From Anaerolineaceae bacterium (GTDB lineage Bacteria > Chloroflexota > Anaerolineae > Anaerolineales > Anaerolineaceae), in the NCBI GenBank assembly GCA_016927865.1, contig JAFGLU010000132.1:1-64000 (forward strand): a DNA stretch of 64,000 bases, read 5' to 3'. The number at the start of each line of letters is the position of its first letter. The first letter of the stretch is position 1. The notes under the pieces are model-generated. The model ran no database searches and was not told the origin of the DNA. It saw nothing but the letters and a program-made list of their open reading frames with translations. Shown piece after piece: positions 9,201 to 16,600 of this stretch. The position numbers were made by a program, and so were the translations under genes.

Positions 9201-10498
9201 ACTCCGAAGTCCACCTTCACCGCGCCCGCCGAACGGATGGAGATCGGGTAACAGGCTCCCTGCCCAAACACCGCCTCCATCTTTTCAACGTAGGCCGCCA
9301 CCTGCTCCTGCGGCACAAACACCTGGATCGTCCCGGCGAACCCGCCCCCATGCACCCGCCACGCCCCGCTCTTGCCCAGCAGGTCGGCGGTCAACGTCTG
9401 CGCCAAAGCCACGCCCTGCTCCAGCGGTTTGCGCGGCGAGTAACAATTCTGCAGTTGCATCCACGAGCTGCGCCCCGATTCGACCACCAGTTCCAAAAAA
9501 CGTCCAAACTGACCGCTTTCCAGCGCCGCCACCTGCTCCGCCACGCGCGCATCATCATCATAAAAGTGAAAAGCCCGCATCAGCGCCCGGTCGCTTACTT
9601 TGCCGTGCAGCTCAGCCAGCCGCGCCAGCAGTTCCTGCCGCGAAAAATCGCGCAGCACGCGCCCGCCCATCGCCTCCGCCACCGAGCGCATCTCCTGCGC
9701 CACCCCGGCATAATCCTCGGTCAGGTCGGCGTGGTCGCCTCCCGTCTCCACAATCACCAGCGCATACCCCGACTGGCGAAAGTCATACTTGACCTTGTTC
9801 ACCACCGGCTTTGCCGGGTCCTTGAAATCGATCGTCACAAAACCGCCCACCGCCGAAGTGGTCTGATCCATCAAGCCGCTCGGCTTGCCAAAATAAACGT
9901 TCTCCGCGTACTGGCCAATTTGCGCCGCGCTCACCGGGTCGATCCGCCCCTGGTTGTACAGGTGACTGAGAATCGTCACCAGCATTACCTCGTAAGCCGC
10001 CGACGAGCTCAAACCCGAGCCTTTGGGCACCGCGCTGGTCATGCAGGCATTGAATCCGCCAATCTCATAACCCAGCGTTTTCAACCGGGCGCACACCCCG
10101 CGAATCAACGCCGCCGAGGTGTTTTTCTCCGCTTCCACCGCCTCCAGGTTGTTCAGGTTCACCGTTACCTGGGGATAGCCCTCCGAGTCCACGCGAATCA
10201 CGCCGTGATGTGCCGGTCCCGCCACGGCGATCAAATCTAAATCCACCGCCGCCGCCAGCACCCGCCCCGCGTTGTGGTCAGTGTGGTTGCCTCCCACCTC
10301 GGTGCGCCCCGGCGCGCTAAAAAAGGCCGCATCCAACGTGTCGGGGAACACGGACTGGAACCGGCCCAGCAAGTCTTGATAGCGCTGCTTTTGCAGCGAC
10401 AGTGTCCCTGGCTGATCTCCATATAAATCAATCAGCGCGCGCTCTCCAACAGCAGACTCAATCGCTTGCAAAAGGGGCTCAAGATTAGGCATCATCAA
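9197..10498 (-). CDS. galK: Galactokinase
   Basis: A 433-aa GHMP kinase that phosphorylates galactose at C1 using ATP, the entry step of the Leloir pathway. The galactokinase signature is GRTEVGGNHTDHNAG near residue 65; the ATP-binding motif is PKGSGLSSSAAYE, and motif 3 is RVHGGGFAGTIQVF at the C-terminus. LMDQTTSAVGGFV supplies the catalytic Asp region. The gene converges on GH4 with overlapping stop codons and is divergent from the HAD phosphatase. No galT or galE is in the window, so galactose use must be completed elsewhere, or the kinase acts on a related sugar. Confidence 0.92.
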   Translation of the reverse strand: MMMPNLEPLLQAIESAVGERALIDLYGDQPGTLSLQKQRYQDLLGRFQSVFPDTLDAAFFSAPGRTEVGGNHTDHNAGRVLAAAVDLDLIAVAGPAHHGVIRVDSEGYPQVTVNLNNLEAVEAEKNTSAALIRGVCARLKTLGYEIGGFNACMTSAVPKGSGLSSSAAYEVMLVTILSHLYNQGRIDPVSAAQIGQYAENVYFGKPSGLMDQTTSAVGGFVTIDFKDPAKPVVNKVKYDFRQSGYALVIVETGGDHADLTEDYAGVAQEMRSVAEAMGGRVLRDFSRQELLARLAELHGKVSDRALMRAFHFYDDDARVAEQVAALESGQFGRFLELVVESGRSSWMQLQNCYSPRKPLEQGVALAQTLTADLLGKSGAWRVHGGGFAGTIQVFVPQEQVAAYVEKMEAVFGQGACYPISIRSAGAVKVDFGV

Positions 10499-10530
10499 CC
10501 TCGTCGTGGACAGAATAAATACACAAACCC

Positions 10531-10607
10531 CCTACAGGCCGTCTCTCTTCAGCCCGTAGGGCTTCCATGTACCGAGCAGGGACTTCAGTCCCGCGCCATG
10601 GATTAAA
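10531..10607. repeat. Dispersed repeat with two small hairpins, copy 1
   Basis: The segment with AGCCCGTAGGGCT and GGGACTTCAGTCCC hairpins recurs with about 80% identity by eye at 43755-43832, and a decayed part appears near 7715. It lies between galactokinase and the HAD phosphatase. Confidence 0.6.
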
Positions 10608-10652
10608 TGTATTACAAGAAAAATTATAGCCGAAGTCGGATAAGCCTCAGTT

Positions 10653-10658
10653 ATAATT
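10653..10658 (+). promoter_or_regulatory. Possible -10 box of a leaderless transcript
   Basis: A perfect TATAAT ends seven bases before the HAD phosphatase ATG at 10666, and no ribosome binding site is visible. If used, transcription would start at or next to the ATG, giving a leaderless mRNA. The -35 region is poor. Confidence 0.35.
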
Positions 10659-10665
10659 TCTCACG

Positions 10666-11328
10666 ATGAACCCATTACTTTCTTTCGATGCAATTGTGTT
10701 CGACCTCGACGGTGTCCTGGTGGACACCGAACCCCTGGCGTGGGACGTTTACTGCGAGATTTTCTCCGCCCAGGGCATCACCCTCACCGAAGAACAAGCC
10801 GCCGCCACCATCGGCGTCGACATGCCCGGCACGGCTCGCCGCCTGCTGGATGCCACCGGACTGGCCTGGACGCCCGAAGCGCTGCTCCAAAAGCATCTTT
10901 CCCGTCTTTACGAGCGTTTTTCGGTCGAACTTTCGCCCTTCCCAGGGGCCGGGGAACTTGTCCACCAGCTCGCCGCCGCAGGGATTCCCCTGGGCGTGGC
11001 CTCCAACAGCCCCGCAGATTACGTCCACCGCGTCCTGCGTGCCATCGCGCTTGAGCCTCACTTTAAAGCCATCATCGGGCGCAACCGGGTGGTCAACCCC
11101 AAGCCGCATCCCGATGTATATCTAGAAGCCTGCCGTCAACTGTCCGCCGAGCCCACCCGCTGCCTGGCGATCGAAGATTCCCAGGTCGGACTCCAGGCTG
11201 CCCTCGCCGCGGGCCTCTCCGCTGCCTGGATCCACCCGCCCGTTCCCGAACCGCTTTCCGCCCGCGTCTGGCGCTTCTCCAGCATCGCCGAAATCCTATC
11301 AGCGAACTTCGCGGTGTCCTTAAAATAA
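10666..11328 (+). CDS. HAD family phosphatase (beta-phosphoglucomutase-like)
   Basis: A 220-aa haloacid dehalogenase hydrolase. The nucleophile motif FDLDGVLVDTEP is near residue 12, motif II is GVASNSP, the Lys is in VNPKPHPDVY, and motif IV is AIEDSQVGLQAA. The helical cap after motif I is that of beta-phosphoglucomutase/sugar-phosphate phosphatases. It probably dephosphorylates or isomerises a sugar phosphate; mutase activity is possible because the general-acid Asp (DxD) is present. It stands alone, divergent from galactokinase, and ends at a strong hairpin terminator. Confidence 0.88.
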   Translation: MNPLLSFDAIVFDLDGVLVDTEPLAWDVYCEIFSAQGITLTEEQAAATIGVDMPGTARRLLDATGLAWTPEALLQKHLSRLYERFSVELSPFPGAGELVHQLAAAGIPLGVASNSPADYVHRVLRAIALEPHFKAIIGRNRVVNPKPHPDVYLEACRQLSAEPTRCLAIEDSQVGLQAALAAGLSAAWIHPPVPEPLSARVWRFSSIAEILSANFAVSLK

Positions 11329-11334
11329 GAGTCA

Positions 11335-11397
11335 CCCGAATTTGAGGTGTATATGGGTGCGAAGCACCCATATACACCTCAAATTCGGGACTTTTTT
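11335..11397. terminator. 26-bp perfect palindrome with T-tract (family P1, copy 1)
   Basis: Bases 11335-11360 pair perfectly with 11364-11389 around a GAA loop and are followed by CTTTTTTT. It ends the HAD gene and lies just after the rhodanese stop, so it can serve both. The outer arm CCCGAATTTGAGGTG is shared with the palindromes at 18637 and 41624, while the inner stem differs. Confidence 0.85.
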
Positions 11398-11402
11398 TCT
11401 TT

Positions 11403-11879
11403 CTACGGCCCCGTCACCGTCTCGTACCCGGCAGCGCTCCACTGGATGATTCCACCCGACATGCTGGTCACATTTTCAAACCCGGCCGCCTTGAGAATAT
11501 CACGACCCTCCTGGCTGCGATTCCCCGAGCGGCACATCACCACCACCGTCTGGTCGCGCGGCACTTCGTTCACCCGGCTGGCAAGCTCGCCCAACGGAAT
11601 CAACGTCGCCCCAGGCACGTGCAGTTGGTTCCACTCATCCACCTCGCGCACATCCAGAACAAACGCGCCGCTGTCCCGCAGCTCGGCGGCCTGGGCTACC
11701 GATATCTGAGAGGCCAGCCCAGTTTCTTCAGGCTTCAGCAGCGTAAATGCGGCCACGGCGATCGCGGCAATCACTAACAACGGCACCAGCCACTTCCAGG
11801 GCACAGAGCGTCCTTGCTGATTGGCAGCCTTCTTCACAACTTTTGTAGATTTCACGGGTTTCGAGGTTTTCTTAGACAT
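11403..11879 (-). CDS. Membrane-anchored single rhodanese-domain protein
   Basis: A 158-aa protein with a Lys-rich N-terminus (residues 1-25), one membrane segment (VPWKWLVPLLVIAAIAVAAF, about 26-47) and a C-terminal rhodanese domain. The active-site loop is VVMCRSGNRS with the catalytic Cys, and the CH2A-like LDVREVDEW is present. It probably faces the outside and handles sulfur or acts as a thiol-binding module. It stands between two palindromic or unrelated units with no obvious partner. The four-rhodanese lipoprotein at 20280-21995 is a distant relative in the same window. Confidence 0.85.
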   Translation of the reverse strand: MSKKTSKPVKSTKVVKKAANQQGRSVPWKWLVPLLVIAAIAVAAFTLLKPEETGLASQISVAQAAELRDSGAFVLDVREVDEWNQLHVPGATLIPLGELASRVNEVPRDQTVVVMCRSGNRSQEGRDILKAAGFENVTSMSGGIIQWSAAGYETVTGP

Positions 11880-11923
11880 CCTTCAAATCTCCTAAAAGCA
11901 TAGATGCGTGCGGTGCAATTTAG

Positions 11924-12847
11924 TTACATCGTTTTTGCAAATCGACTTTTAACCCACTTCGTCACCCGTCCAGGGTAATAATCAATCAGCACACTACCAA
12001 TCAAAATTAGCAGCAGCGCCACCCGCACCCAAAGCGCCGGTTGGATGAAAGTAAAAATGAACAAAACCACCACCGCTTCCAGGCCAATGCCCAGCGGGTG
12101 CAGCCGCCCCGGCTTGCGCACGTAACGCACCGCCGAAATCACCCCGCAGGCCAGCGCAGCCAACCACAGCACAATCTCCAGCGGCTCAATCGGCCCCGGC
12201 AGTACGCGGCCTTCAGCCCGGTTGCGAATTCCCAGCATCATTCCGCGCTCCATCACGTACCCCGCGTTCAGCACCGCTTCGATTGCGCCCTGCGGCGCGT
12301 CTTCCGGGAAGATAAAACGATGCCGCACAATCAACCGGGTCGTATCTTGATCCACCGGGCGCAGATACCACAACCACGTCCAGTTCATGCCCATCTCGTT
12401 CAATGCTTCCGTCGCCCCCGCCAGCACGTACTCCCCCTCCCGGTAGTCCTGCAGCGCAAACATATCCATGATCATCCCCTGTCCAATGGGCGGATTCTGC
12501 CAATCCGCATGGATGTGGTCTGCGTTTACATAGCGGTCATTCGATTTTCCCACCATCATGAACACATTCTCGATGAACGTATAGCTGTAATACGCCGCGC
12601 GCGTATCTCCCATCTGGATCAGCCAGGGGTAAATCTCCTCTGCGGGCGCCTTGATCGTTATCCCGTGGTTCCAATCCAACTGCGGTTGTGGAATGTACTC
12701 GTCTCCCGGCAGTGCCAGGGCAATCTCCTCATCCGTCGCGTTCCACGTGGGAATCACCGCCCCCACCCACACAAACCCTGCTACGAGCACAATCAACAGG
12801 CAGGCCAGCCCAAACAAAAAACGAGAAACCGGCTTTCTAAATTTCAT
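11924..12847 (-). CDS. SRPBCC-domain membrane protein
   Basis: A 307-aa protein. The start at 12847 is chosen because GGAGGAG lies about eight bases upstream and a hydrophobic N-terminal helix (FLFGLACLLIVLVAGFVWV) follows. The frame stays open to 13354, but that extension is antisense to the polymerase gene and crosses a palindromic repeat. The middle (GITIKAPAEEIYPWLIQMGD, then a beta-rich part) looks like a START/polyketide-cyclase-like lipid-binding domain. The C-terminal third has about three membrane helices (EIVLWLAALACGVISAV and after). Function is unknown; binding or moving a hydrophobic ligand at the membrane is a guess. Confidence 0.8.
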   Translation of the reverse strand: MKFRKPVSRFLFGLACLLIVLVAGFVWVGAVIPTWNATDEEIALALPGDEYIPQPQLDWNHGITIKAPAEEIYPWLIQMGDTRAAYYSYTFIENVFMMVGKSNDRYVNADHIHADWQNPPIGQGMIMDMFALQDYREGEYVLAGATEALNEMGMNWTWLWYLRPVDQDTTRLIVRHRFIFPEDAPQGAIEAVLNAGYVMERGMMLGIRNRAEGRVLPGPIEPLEIVLWLAALACGVISAVRYVRKPGRLHPLGIGLEAVVVLFIFTFIQPALWVRVALLLILIGSVLIDYYPGRVTKWVKSRFAKTM

Positions 12848-12875
12848 CCGACACTCCTCCATGAGCTGCTCCGTT

Positions 12876-12908
12876 CCCTCTCCCACCGGGAGAGGGCCAG
12901 GGTGAGGG
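12876..12908. repeat. REP-like palindrome, copy 1
   Basis: CCCTCTCCCACCGGGAGAGGG followed by a GGGTGAGGG end is nearly identical to 28427-28459. This repeat type encodes PHPGPLPVGEG when read in a gene. Here it lies between the polymerase stop and the SRPBCC gene start. Confidence 0.7.
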
Positions 12909-12915
12909 TATTCTA

Positions 12916-15153
12916 TCACCAAAATAACCGTTCCTGCTTTGGCCCTACCCCCTCCCAACCAAACGGCGCCAACACCGCCTCTGCCGCTCGCAGCAGCAGC
13001 TTGCGGTACTGCCATGTATCCACCTGCCCTCCGGTAGGTGAGCTGCCCGCATCCCAGGCGCGCACGCCCGGCTCCCCGCGCGTGTAAACAAAGCGCACCG
13101 ACTGGCCCGGGCGCAACACCTTGCCCTGCGCCAGCATCAAACGCGCCGCCCGCGCCGCCGGAGACGGGCTGTGGTAAGCCTCCACTGCCCGGCTCAAGCG
13201 ATGCGTCACCACCAGGTCCTCCGCCGCCACATGCCCCCCGCTCAACTCTGCCAGCCGCCGCCTCACCAGCCGGTCGGCCTCCGGCAGCGCCTCGTGCGGG
13301 TCGTCCGGCTTTGCCAGCAGTTCCAGCAGGCTCATCTGCATTCCACCCACCCAAGGCGGTGTGTCGTGCCGCCGGGCCTCAATCCCTCGCGCCTTGATCG
13401 TCCCGTCCCGAAACACCCCAAAATAGCGGTTTGCCACCGCCCGGTTGGGATACATACGCGAGGATAGGAACACCACCCAACGGTACACCCCCTCCAGTGC
13501 TACCGGCAGTCCCGTTCGCACCTCGATCTCCGCCAGCAGCTCGCCGAACTGTTCCTCCGCGCAAAAACCGTCCTGCTTCAGCCACAGCCCGTCCACATAG
13601 AGATGCAGCACCTCAAAACCCGCATCCTCGGCGGCTTCCTTAGCCCGCAGCAAAATGTCCCGCCCGAAAGCCGTCACCGCCTGGTGAGCTTCCATGCGCC
13701 CAAAACGCGCATTTTTATACCCCAAATAGCCAAAGCAGGTCACCAGCAGCCACTTCAGCGCCGAGGCGCGCTGCTTGTCGCTCTTGCGGCGCGGGTCCCA
13801 GGCCGGCAATCGTGCCAGTCGCTGCTTCAACGCCACGCGCTTCTGCAGCAGCGGGGCCAGCGCCCGCGGCACAATCCCCTTGCCCCCCACCTGAATGGCC
13901 ACCTCCAGTCCCGGCACGGTCTCGGCCCCCGGGCGCGGCGGTCCCAGGGTCTCTGGAGAAATATTGAAATGCACCATGATGGCCGGGTACAGCGACACAA
14001 AATCCACCCCCGCCACGTTGTAATGCAGCCCCGCCAGCGGCTGATACACCAGCCCGCCCTGATCCGCCTGGAAGGTCCCCGCCGCGCTGTGATACCCTTC
14101 CACCTGCTGCTTCTGCCACGGCACCAGCACCCCATCGCGCAGCGCGGTCAGCATTTGAATCGCCGAGATGCCCGTCCCCGGCGAGACCCGTGCCGCCTCC
14201 TGCACGGGCAGCCCCGTCACGCGCGCCGATTCCAGCACACCCGTCAGGCCGTAATCCTCCCACAGCATGGCATTCTTGCGGTCGATATGCCAGCGCCCAA
14301 ACAAAAACACCTGCGCCCCGCGGTACACAATCCGTCCATAGGAAAAATAGCTGCGCGCCGGTCGGTGTGCCGAAGCCCGGTCCTCGCGGCTGAGCGGCAG
14401 CGGCAGCCCGTGCGCCCGGCTCAGTTCATCCAGCTTGGGTAACAGCCAGGTGTCCCCCCAATCGGTCAAAATCAAGTCGGGGTCCCAGCGCAGCAAAATA
14501 GCCCGCAAGTTCACCAGCAGTGCTCGCGGCGGGTCAAAGCTCAGCGCGCATTCCCGCCGTTCATAGCGCGCAATCACCCGCCGGGGTTCGGCGTGCCCGG
14601 GGTCGCAATCCGGCGTCAACTCCAGCACCCGCAGCGGCGGCTCATCCGGATCCAGCTCCCAGGCCGTCGACAACCCCTCCATCCGCGTCACTCTTCCACC
14701 CGGCCCCACCTGCGCCCGGCAGCGCAGCAGCGGCCCCACCCCGGTCGCTGCCGCGTAGCGCAAACTCAGCGGTACATCCGCATTGGCATATTGCAAATCG
14801 GGGAAGGTGCATAAAGCCTGCTGAAACAGCCCCGGCAGGCTGGCGTGCCGCTCTACTTGCGCCTCCAGCACCGGCACCGGGCAGCCTGGCAGCAGCGCCT
14901 GGACCGTTCCCTCGCTTTGCGCAAAGGCATCCACCCGCTCGCAGCGCCGTAAATAGGGTGCCTCCTCTCGCCCCGCCAGAAATCGCCACAAATCCCGCAG
15001 GCGCTCTGTGGGCCCTTCGGCGCAGAACCCCACCGGAAAAGGCTGCGTCAGCCGCCGCCGCGCGCCGTCATCTCCCAACAGCCAAAGCGCCACCCCCTCG
15101 CGGGAATCCTCGTATAGGTCCAGCAGCCAGCCGCTTAGTTCCATAGTCGTCAC
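12916..15153 (-). CDS. Inactivated family B DNA polymerase (archaeal PolB2-like)
   Basis: A 745-aa PolB homologue that keeps the fold but not the full active sites. Motif A is intact (DFVSLYPAIM, about residue 383). In motif B the usual NSxYG is VTCFGYLG (about 470). In motif C, YGDTD is replaced by YVDGLW (about 516), so the second catalytic Asp is missing. The exonuclease motif DIE is replaced by LELT, though an exo-II-like LTDWGDTWLLPKL remains. This matches a described family of inactivated archaeal B polymerases with a few bacterial members. The start is GTG at 15153; before a MITE insertion it overlapped the upstream small gene (GTGA). The role is probably structural in DNA repair or translesion synthesis with its two upstream partners. 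Confidence 0.85.
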   Translation of the reverse strand: MTTMELSGWLLDLYEDSREGVALWLLGDDGARRRLTQPFPVGFCAEGPTERLRDLWRFLAGREEAPYLRRCERVDAFAQSEGTVQALLPGCPVPVLEAQVERHASLPGLFQQALCTFPDLQYANADVPLSLRYAAATGVGPLLRCRAQVGPGGRVTRMEGLSTAWELDPDEPPLRVLELTPDCDPGHAEPRRVIARYERRECALSFDPPRALLVNLRAILLRWDPDLILTDWGDTWLLPKLDELSRAHGLPLPLSREDRASAHRPARSYFSYGRIVYRGAQVFLFGRWHIDRKNAMLWEDYGLTGVLESARVTGLPVQEAARVSPGTGISAIQMLTALRDGVLVPWQKQQVEGYHSAAGTFQADQGGLVYQPLAGLHYNVAGVDFVSLYPAIMVHFNISPETLGPPRPGAETVPGLEVAIQVGGKGIVPRALAPLLQKRVALKQRLARLPAWDPRRKSDKQRASALKWLLVTCFGYLGYKNARFGRMEAHQAVTAFGRDILLRAKEAAEDAGFEVLHLYVDGLWLKQDGFCAEEQFGELLAEIEVRTGLPVALEGVYRWVVFLSSRMYPNRAVANRYFGVFRDGTIKARGIEARRHDTPPWVGGMQMSLLELLAKPDDPHEALPEADRLVRRRLAELSGGHVAAEDLVVTHRLSRAVEAYHSPSPAARAARLMLAQGKVLRPGQSVRFVYTRGEPGVRAWDAGSSPTGGQVDTWQYRKLLLRAAEAVLAPFGWEGVGPKQERLFW

Positions 15154-15197
15154 TCACGCCAAAAGCAAAAAAGCCCTTTCCCAACCTCGGTGAGTAG

Positions 15198-15465
15198 TTT
15201 GACAATGTCGCTTTAAAATTTCGGGCTCGTGACCCCACCCCCACCCCTCCCCGCTGGCAAAAAAACCGCAAAACATAGGCTCAAGGGCGGGGAGGGGAGA
15301 AGATTCTGCAAAAGTGAGGGGCTGAAAGCCCCTCACTTTTGCAGAATTCTTTCCCTCCCCCGGCAAAACACTTAAGTAATTAAGCGTCTTGGTTGCCGGG
15401 GGAGGGTAGGGTGGGGGCAACACCCGAGTTCGAAGGTCATGGCGTTATAAAGTGACATTGTCAAG
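15198..15465. mobile_element. 268-bp MITE related to the nearby IS701-family element
   Basis: The ends TTTGACAATGTCGCTTTA (15198) and TAAAGTGACATTGTCAAG (to 15465) are inverted copies of the IS701-family ends at 16601 and 18116, with one change each. A 4-bp target duplication GTAG flanks it (15194-15197 and 15466-15469). It has no gene; the inside is a set of GC-rich hairpins. It lies between the small gene and the PolB gene and supplies the stop codon of the small gene. Confidence 0.88.
15236..15412. repeat. GC-rich composite hairpin (family P2, copy 1) inside the MITE
   Basis: The centre is a perfect 21-bp stem (15303-15323 with 15327-15347) around GAA. It is flanked by C-rich/G-rich hairpins (about 15246-15295 and 15353-15412) that together form a cloverleaf-like inverted structure. 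The same plan recurs at 16449-16548 and 57243-57343. Confidence 0.75.
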
Positions 15466-15748
15466 GTAGATACGTTCCATCTCGCCCCGGCGGCAAACGA
15501 TCTACACGCTCCACCGCGCTACGCAGCCGTTCGATCTCCTTCTGCTGTTCCAGCAAAATAGACAGCAGAAACAGCTCAAAAGGCAGCGCGTGCCCCGCGT
15601 AAGAGACCGCCGCCAGGTGCCGCTGGGCCGCATCCAGCAGCGCATCCAGAGCCACCTGATCGCTGCGCCGCAAGGCCCGCCGAAAGCGTCCCAAGGCCTC
15701 GCTTTCCTCCATGAAATACTGCGTGATGGAAGGCAGCGTGCGGCCCAT
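15461..15748 (-). CDS. Small helical protein of the PolB operon, truncated by the MITE
   Basis: A 95-aa, mostly helical, unknown protein (YFMEESEALGRFRRALRR, then an amphipathic helix with LLEQQKEIERLRSAVE). Its ATG overlaps the stop of the RecA-like gene (TAATG), so the two are coupled. The current stop TGA is inside the MITE end. Removing the MITE and one GTAG copy continues the frame for 14 codons (LTEVGKGLFCFWRE) to a TGA that overlaps the PolB GTG. The original product was therefore probably 108 aa. The loss changes only the C-terminal end, so the protein may still work. No function is recognised. Confidence 0.7.
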   Translation of the reverse strand: MGRTLPSITQYFMEESEALGRFRRALRRSDQVALDALLDAAQRHLAAVSYAGHALPFELFLLSILLEQQKEIERLRSAVERVDRLPPGRDGTYLP

Positions 15749-16284
15749 TAGAACAGCTCCAACTGGCGAACATCCGGCGGCGGAGCGCTCCAGGCCCAAT
15801 TCACGTCCGCGGCAGCCTGCAAGCGCGCCAGCAACGGCTCCCACAGGTCTGCCAGGCCTGTGTGTTGCGCCGCCCACACCAGCACAGGTTGGCGAGTCGC
15901 CATGCGCCGCAGCCCCTCCAGGCAGGCCCCAAACAGTCGCATCCGCTCGCCCACCGGCACGGCCTCGTCGGCAAAGGTGGCCAAAAAATCCAGCACCAAC
16001 ACCGGCTGCTCCGGCGGCTCGGGCACGCACACCAGCGCCTGCATCTGGAAGCAGGTGAAGGCCCGCGCCAGCGTCACCCGCCGCAGGGCCGGGTAGGGCG
16101 AGCCGCCCAGCCGCCGCAGCGCCGCCGCCACCGGGTAGGTGTTGAAGGTGTTGCCCCCATCCATCACCCGCAGCGCGCCGCGAGACGCCAGCCGTGCCGC
16201 CAGCTCGTACAGGGCCGGGAGAATGGCCCGCGGCCCATTTACCAAATAAAGACGATTTTGAGAAAGAACCAGTGAATCATTCAT
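15748..16284 (-). CDS. RecA-superfamily-like protein without a P-loop
   Basis: A 178-aa protein with a RecA/RadA core layout. The place of Walker A holds NGPRAILPALY without a GKT. Then RVMDGGNTFNTYPVAAALRRLG resembles the RadA IDTExxF strand and helix. A Walker-B-like strand (VLVLDFLATF) and a VLVWAAQHT strand follow. It probably cannot bind ATP in the usual way. The start at 16284 follows a GGGGG stretch and gives a compact domain; the frame is open to 16410. It is the first gene of a three-gene operon with the small helical protein and the inactivated PolB. A mediator role on DNA, as for ImuA-like proteins, is inference. Confidence 0.7.
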   Translation of the reverse strand: MNDSLVLSQNRLYLVNGPRAILPALYELAARLASRGALRVMDGGNTFNTYPVAAALRRLGGSPYPALRRVTLARAFTCFQMQALVCVPEPPEQPVLVLDFLATFADEAVPVGERMRLFGACLEGLRRMATRQPVLVWAAQHTGLADLWEPLLARLQAAADVNWAWSAPPPDVRQLELF

Positions 16285-16600
16285 ACCCCCAGGATACGCT
16301 CGCCCGCCCGCCCGCGCCATCCCCCACACATGGGAAGCGCAGGGGAAGACCGGGGTACCCCCCAGGGGGGATAAGCGTCTCTGCTCCTTCTCCCTTCTCA
16401 TCATCCACACACGCTCAAACCCGCCCCGGGCGCGGGGAGCAAGACGTCAGAAGAGTGAGGGGCTTTCGCCCCTCACTCTTCTAAATTTCTTTCCCTCCCC
16501 CAGCCAAAACCACAGAATTCACCCAGTTCCCGATTGGCTGGGGGAGGGATAAAGGGAGGGGGTTGATAGCGCGCCCTTGGGTAAGAAAAAACGTAAATAC
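16285..16600. other. Intergenic region upstream of the PolB operon
   Basis: Just over 300 bp between the RecA-like start and the left end of the IS. It holds the operon's presumed promoter, which I cannot pinpoint, and a P2-family hairpin element. The IS insertion may have separated or replaced upstream regulation. Confidence 0.4.
16449..16548. repeat. GC-rich composite hairpin (family P2, copy 2)
   Basis: A 15-bp perfect stem (16449-16463 with 16468-16482) is followed by a second one, CCCTCCCCCAGCCAA (16493-16507) with 16534-16548. The order and the linking TTTCTTTCCCTCCCC match the copy inside the MITE. Confidence 0.75.

Noticed and set aside
12848-13354. N-terminal extension of the SRPBCC protein
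   Set aside because: Gly/Ala/Arg-rich sequence in a shifted frame over the polymerase 3' end, crossing a REP-like repeat. The ribosome site at 12847 gives a natural start.
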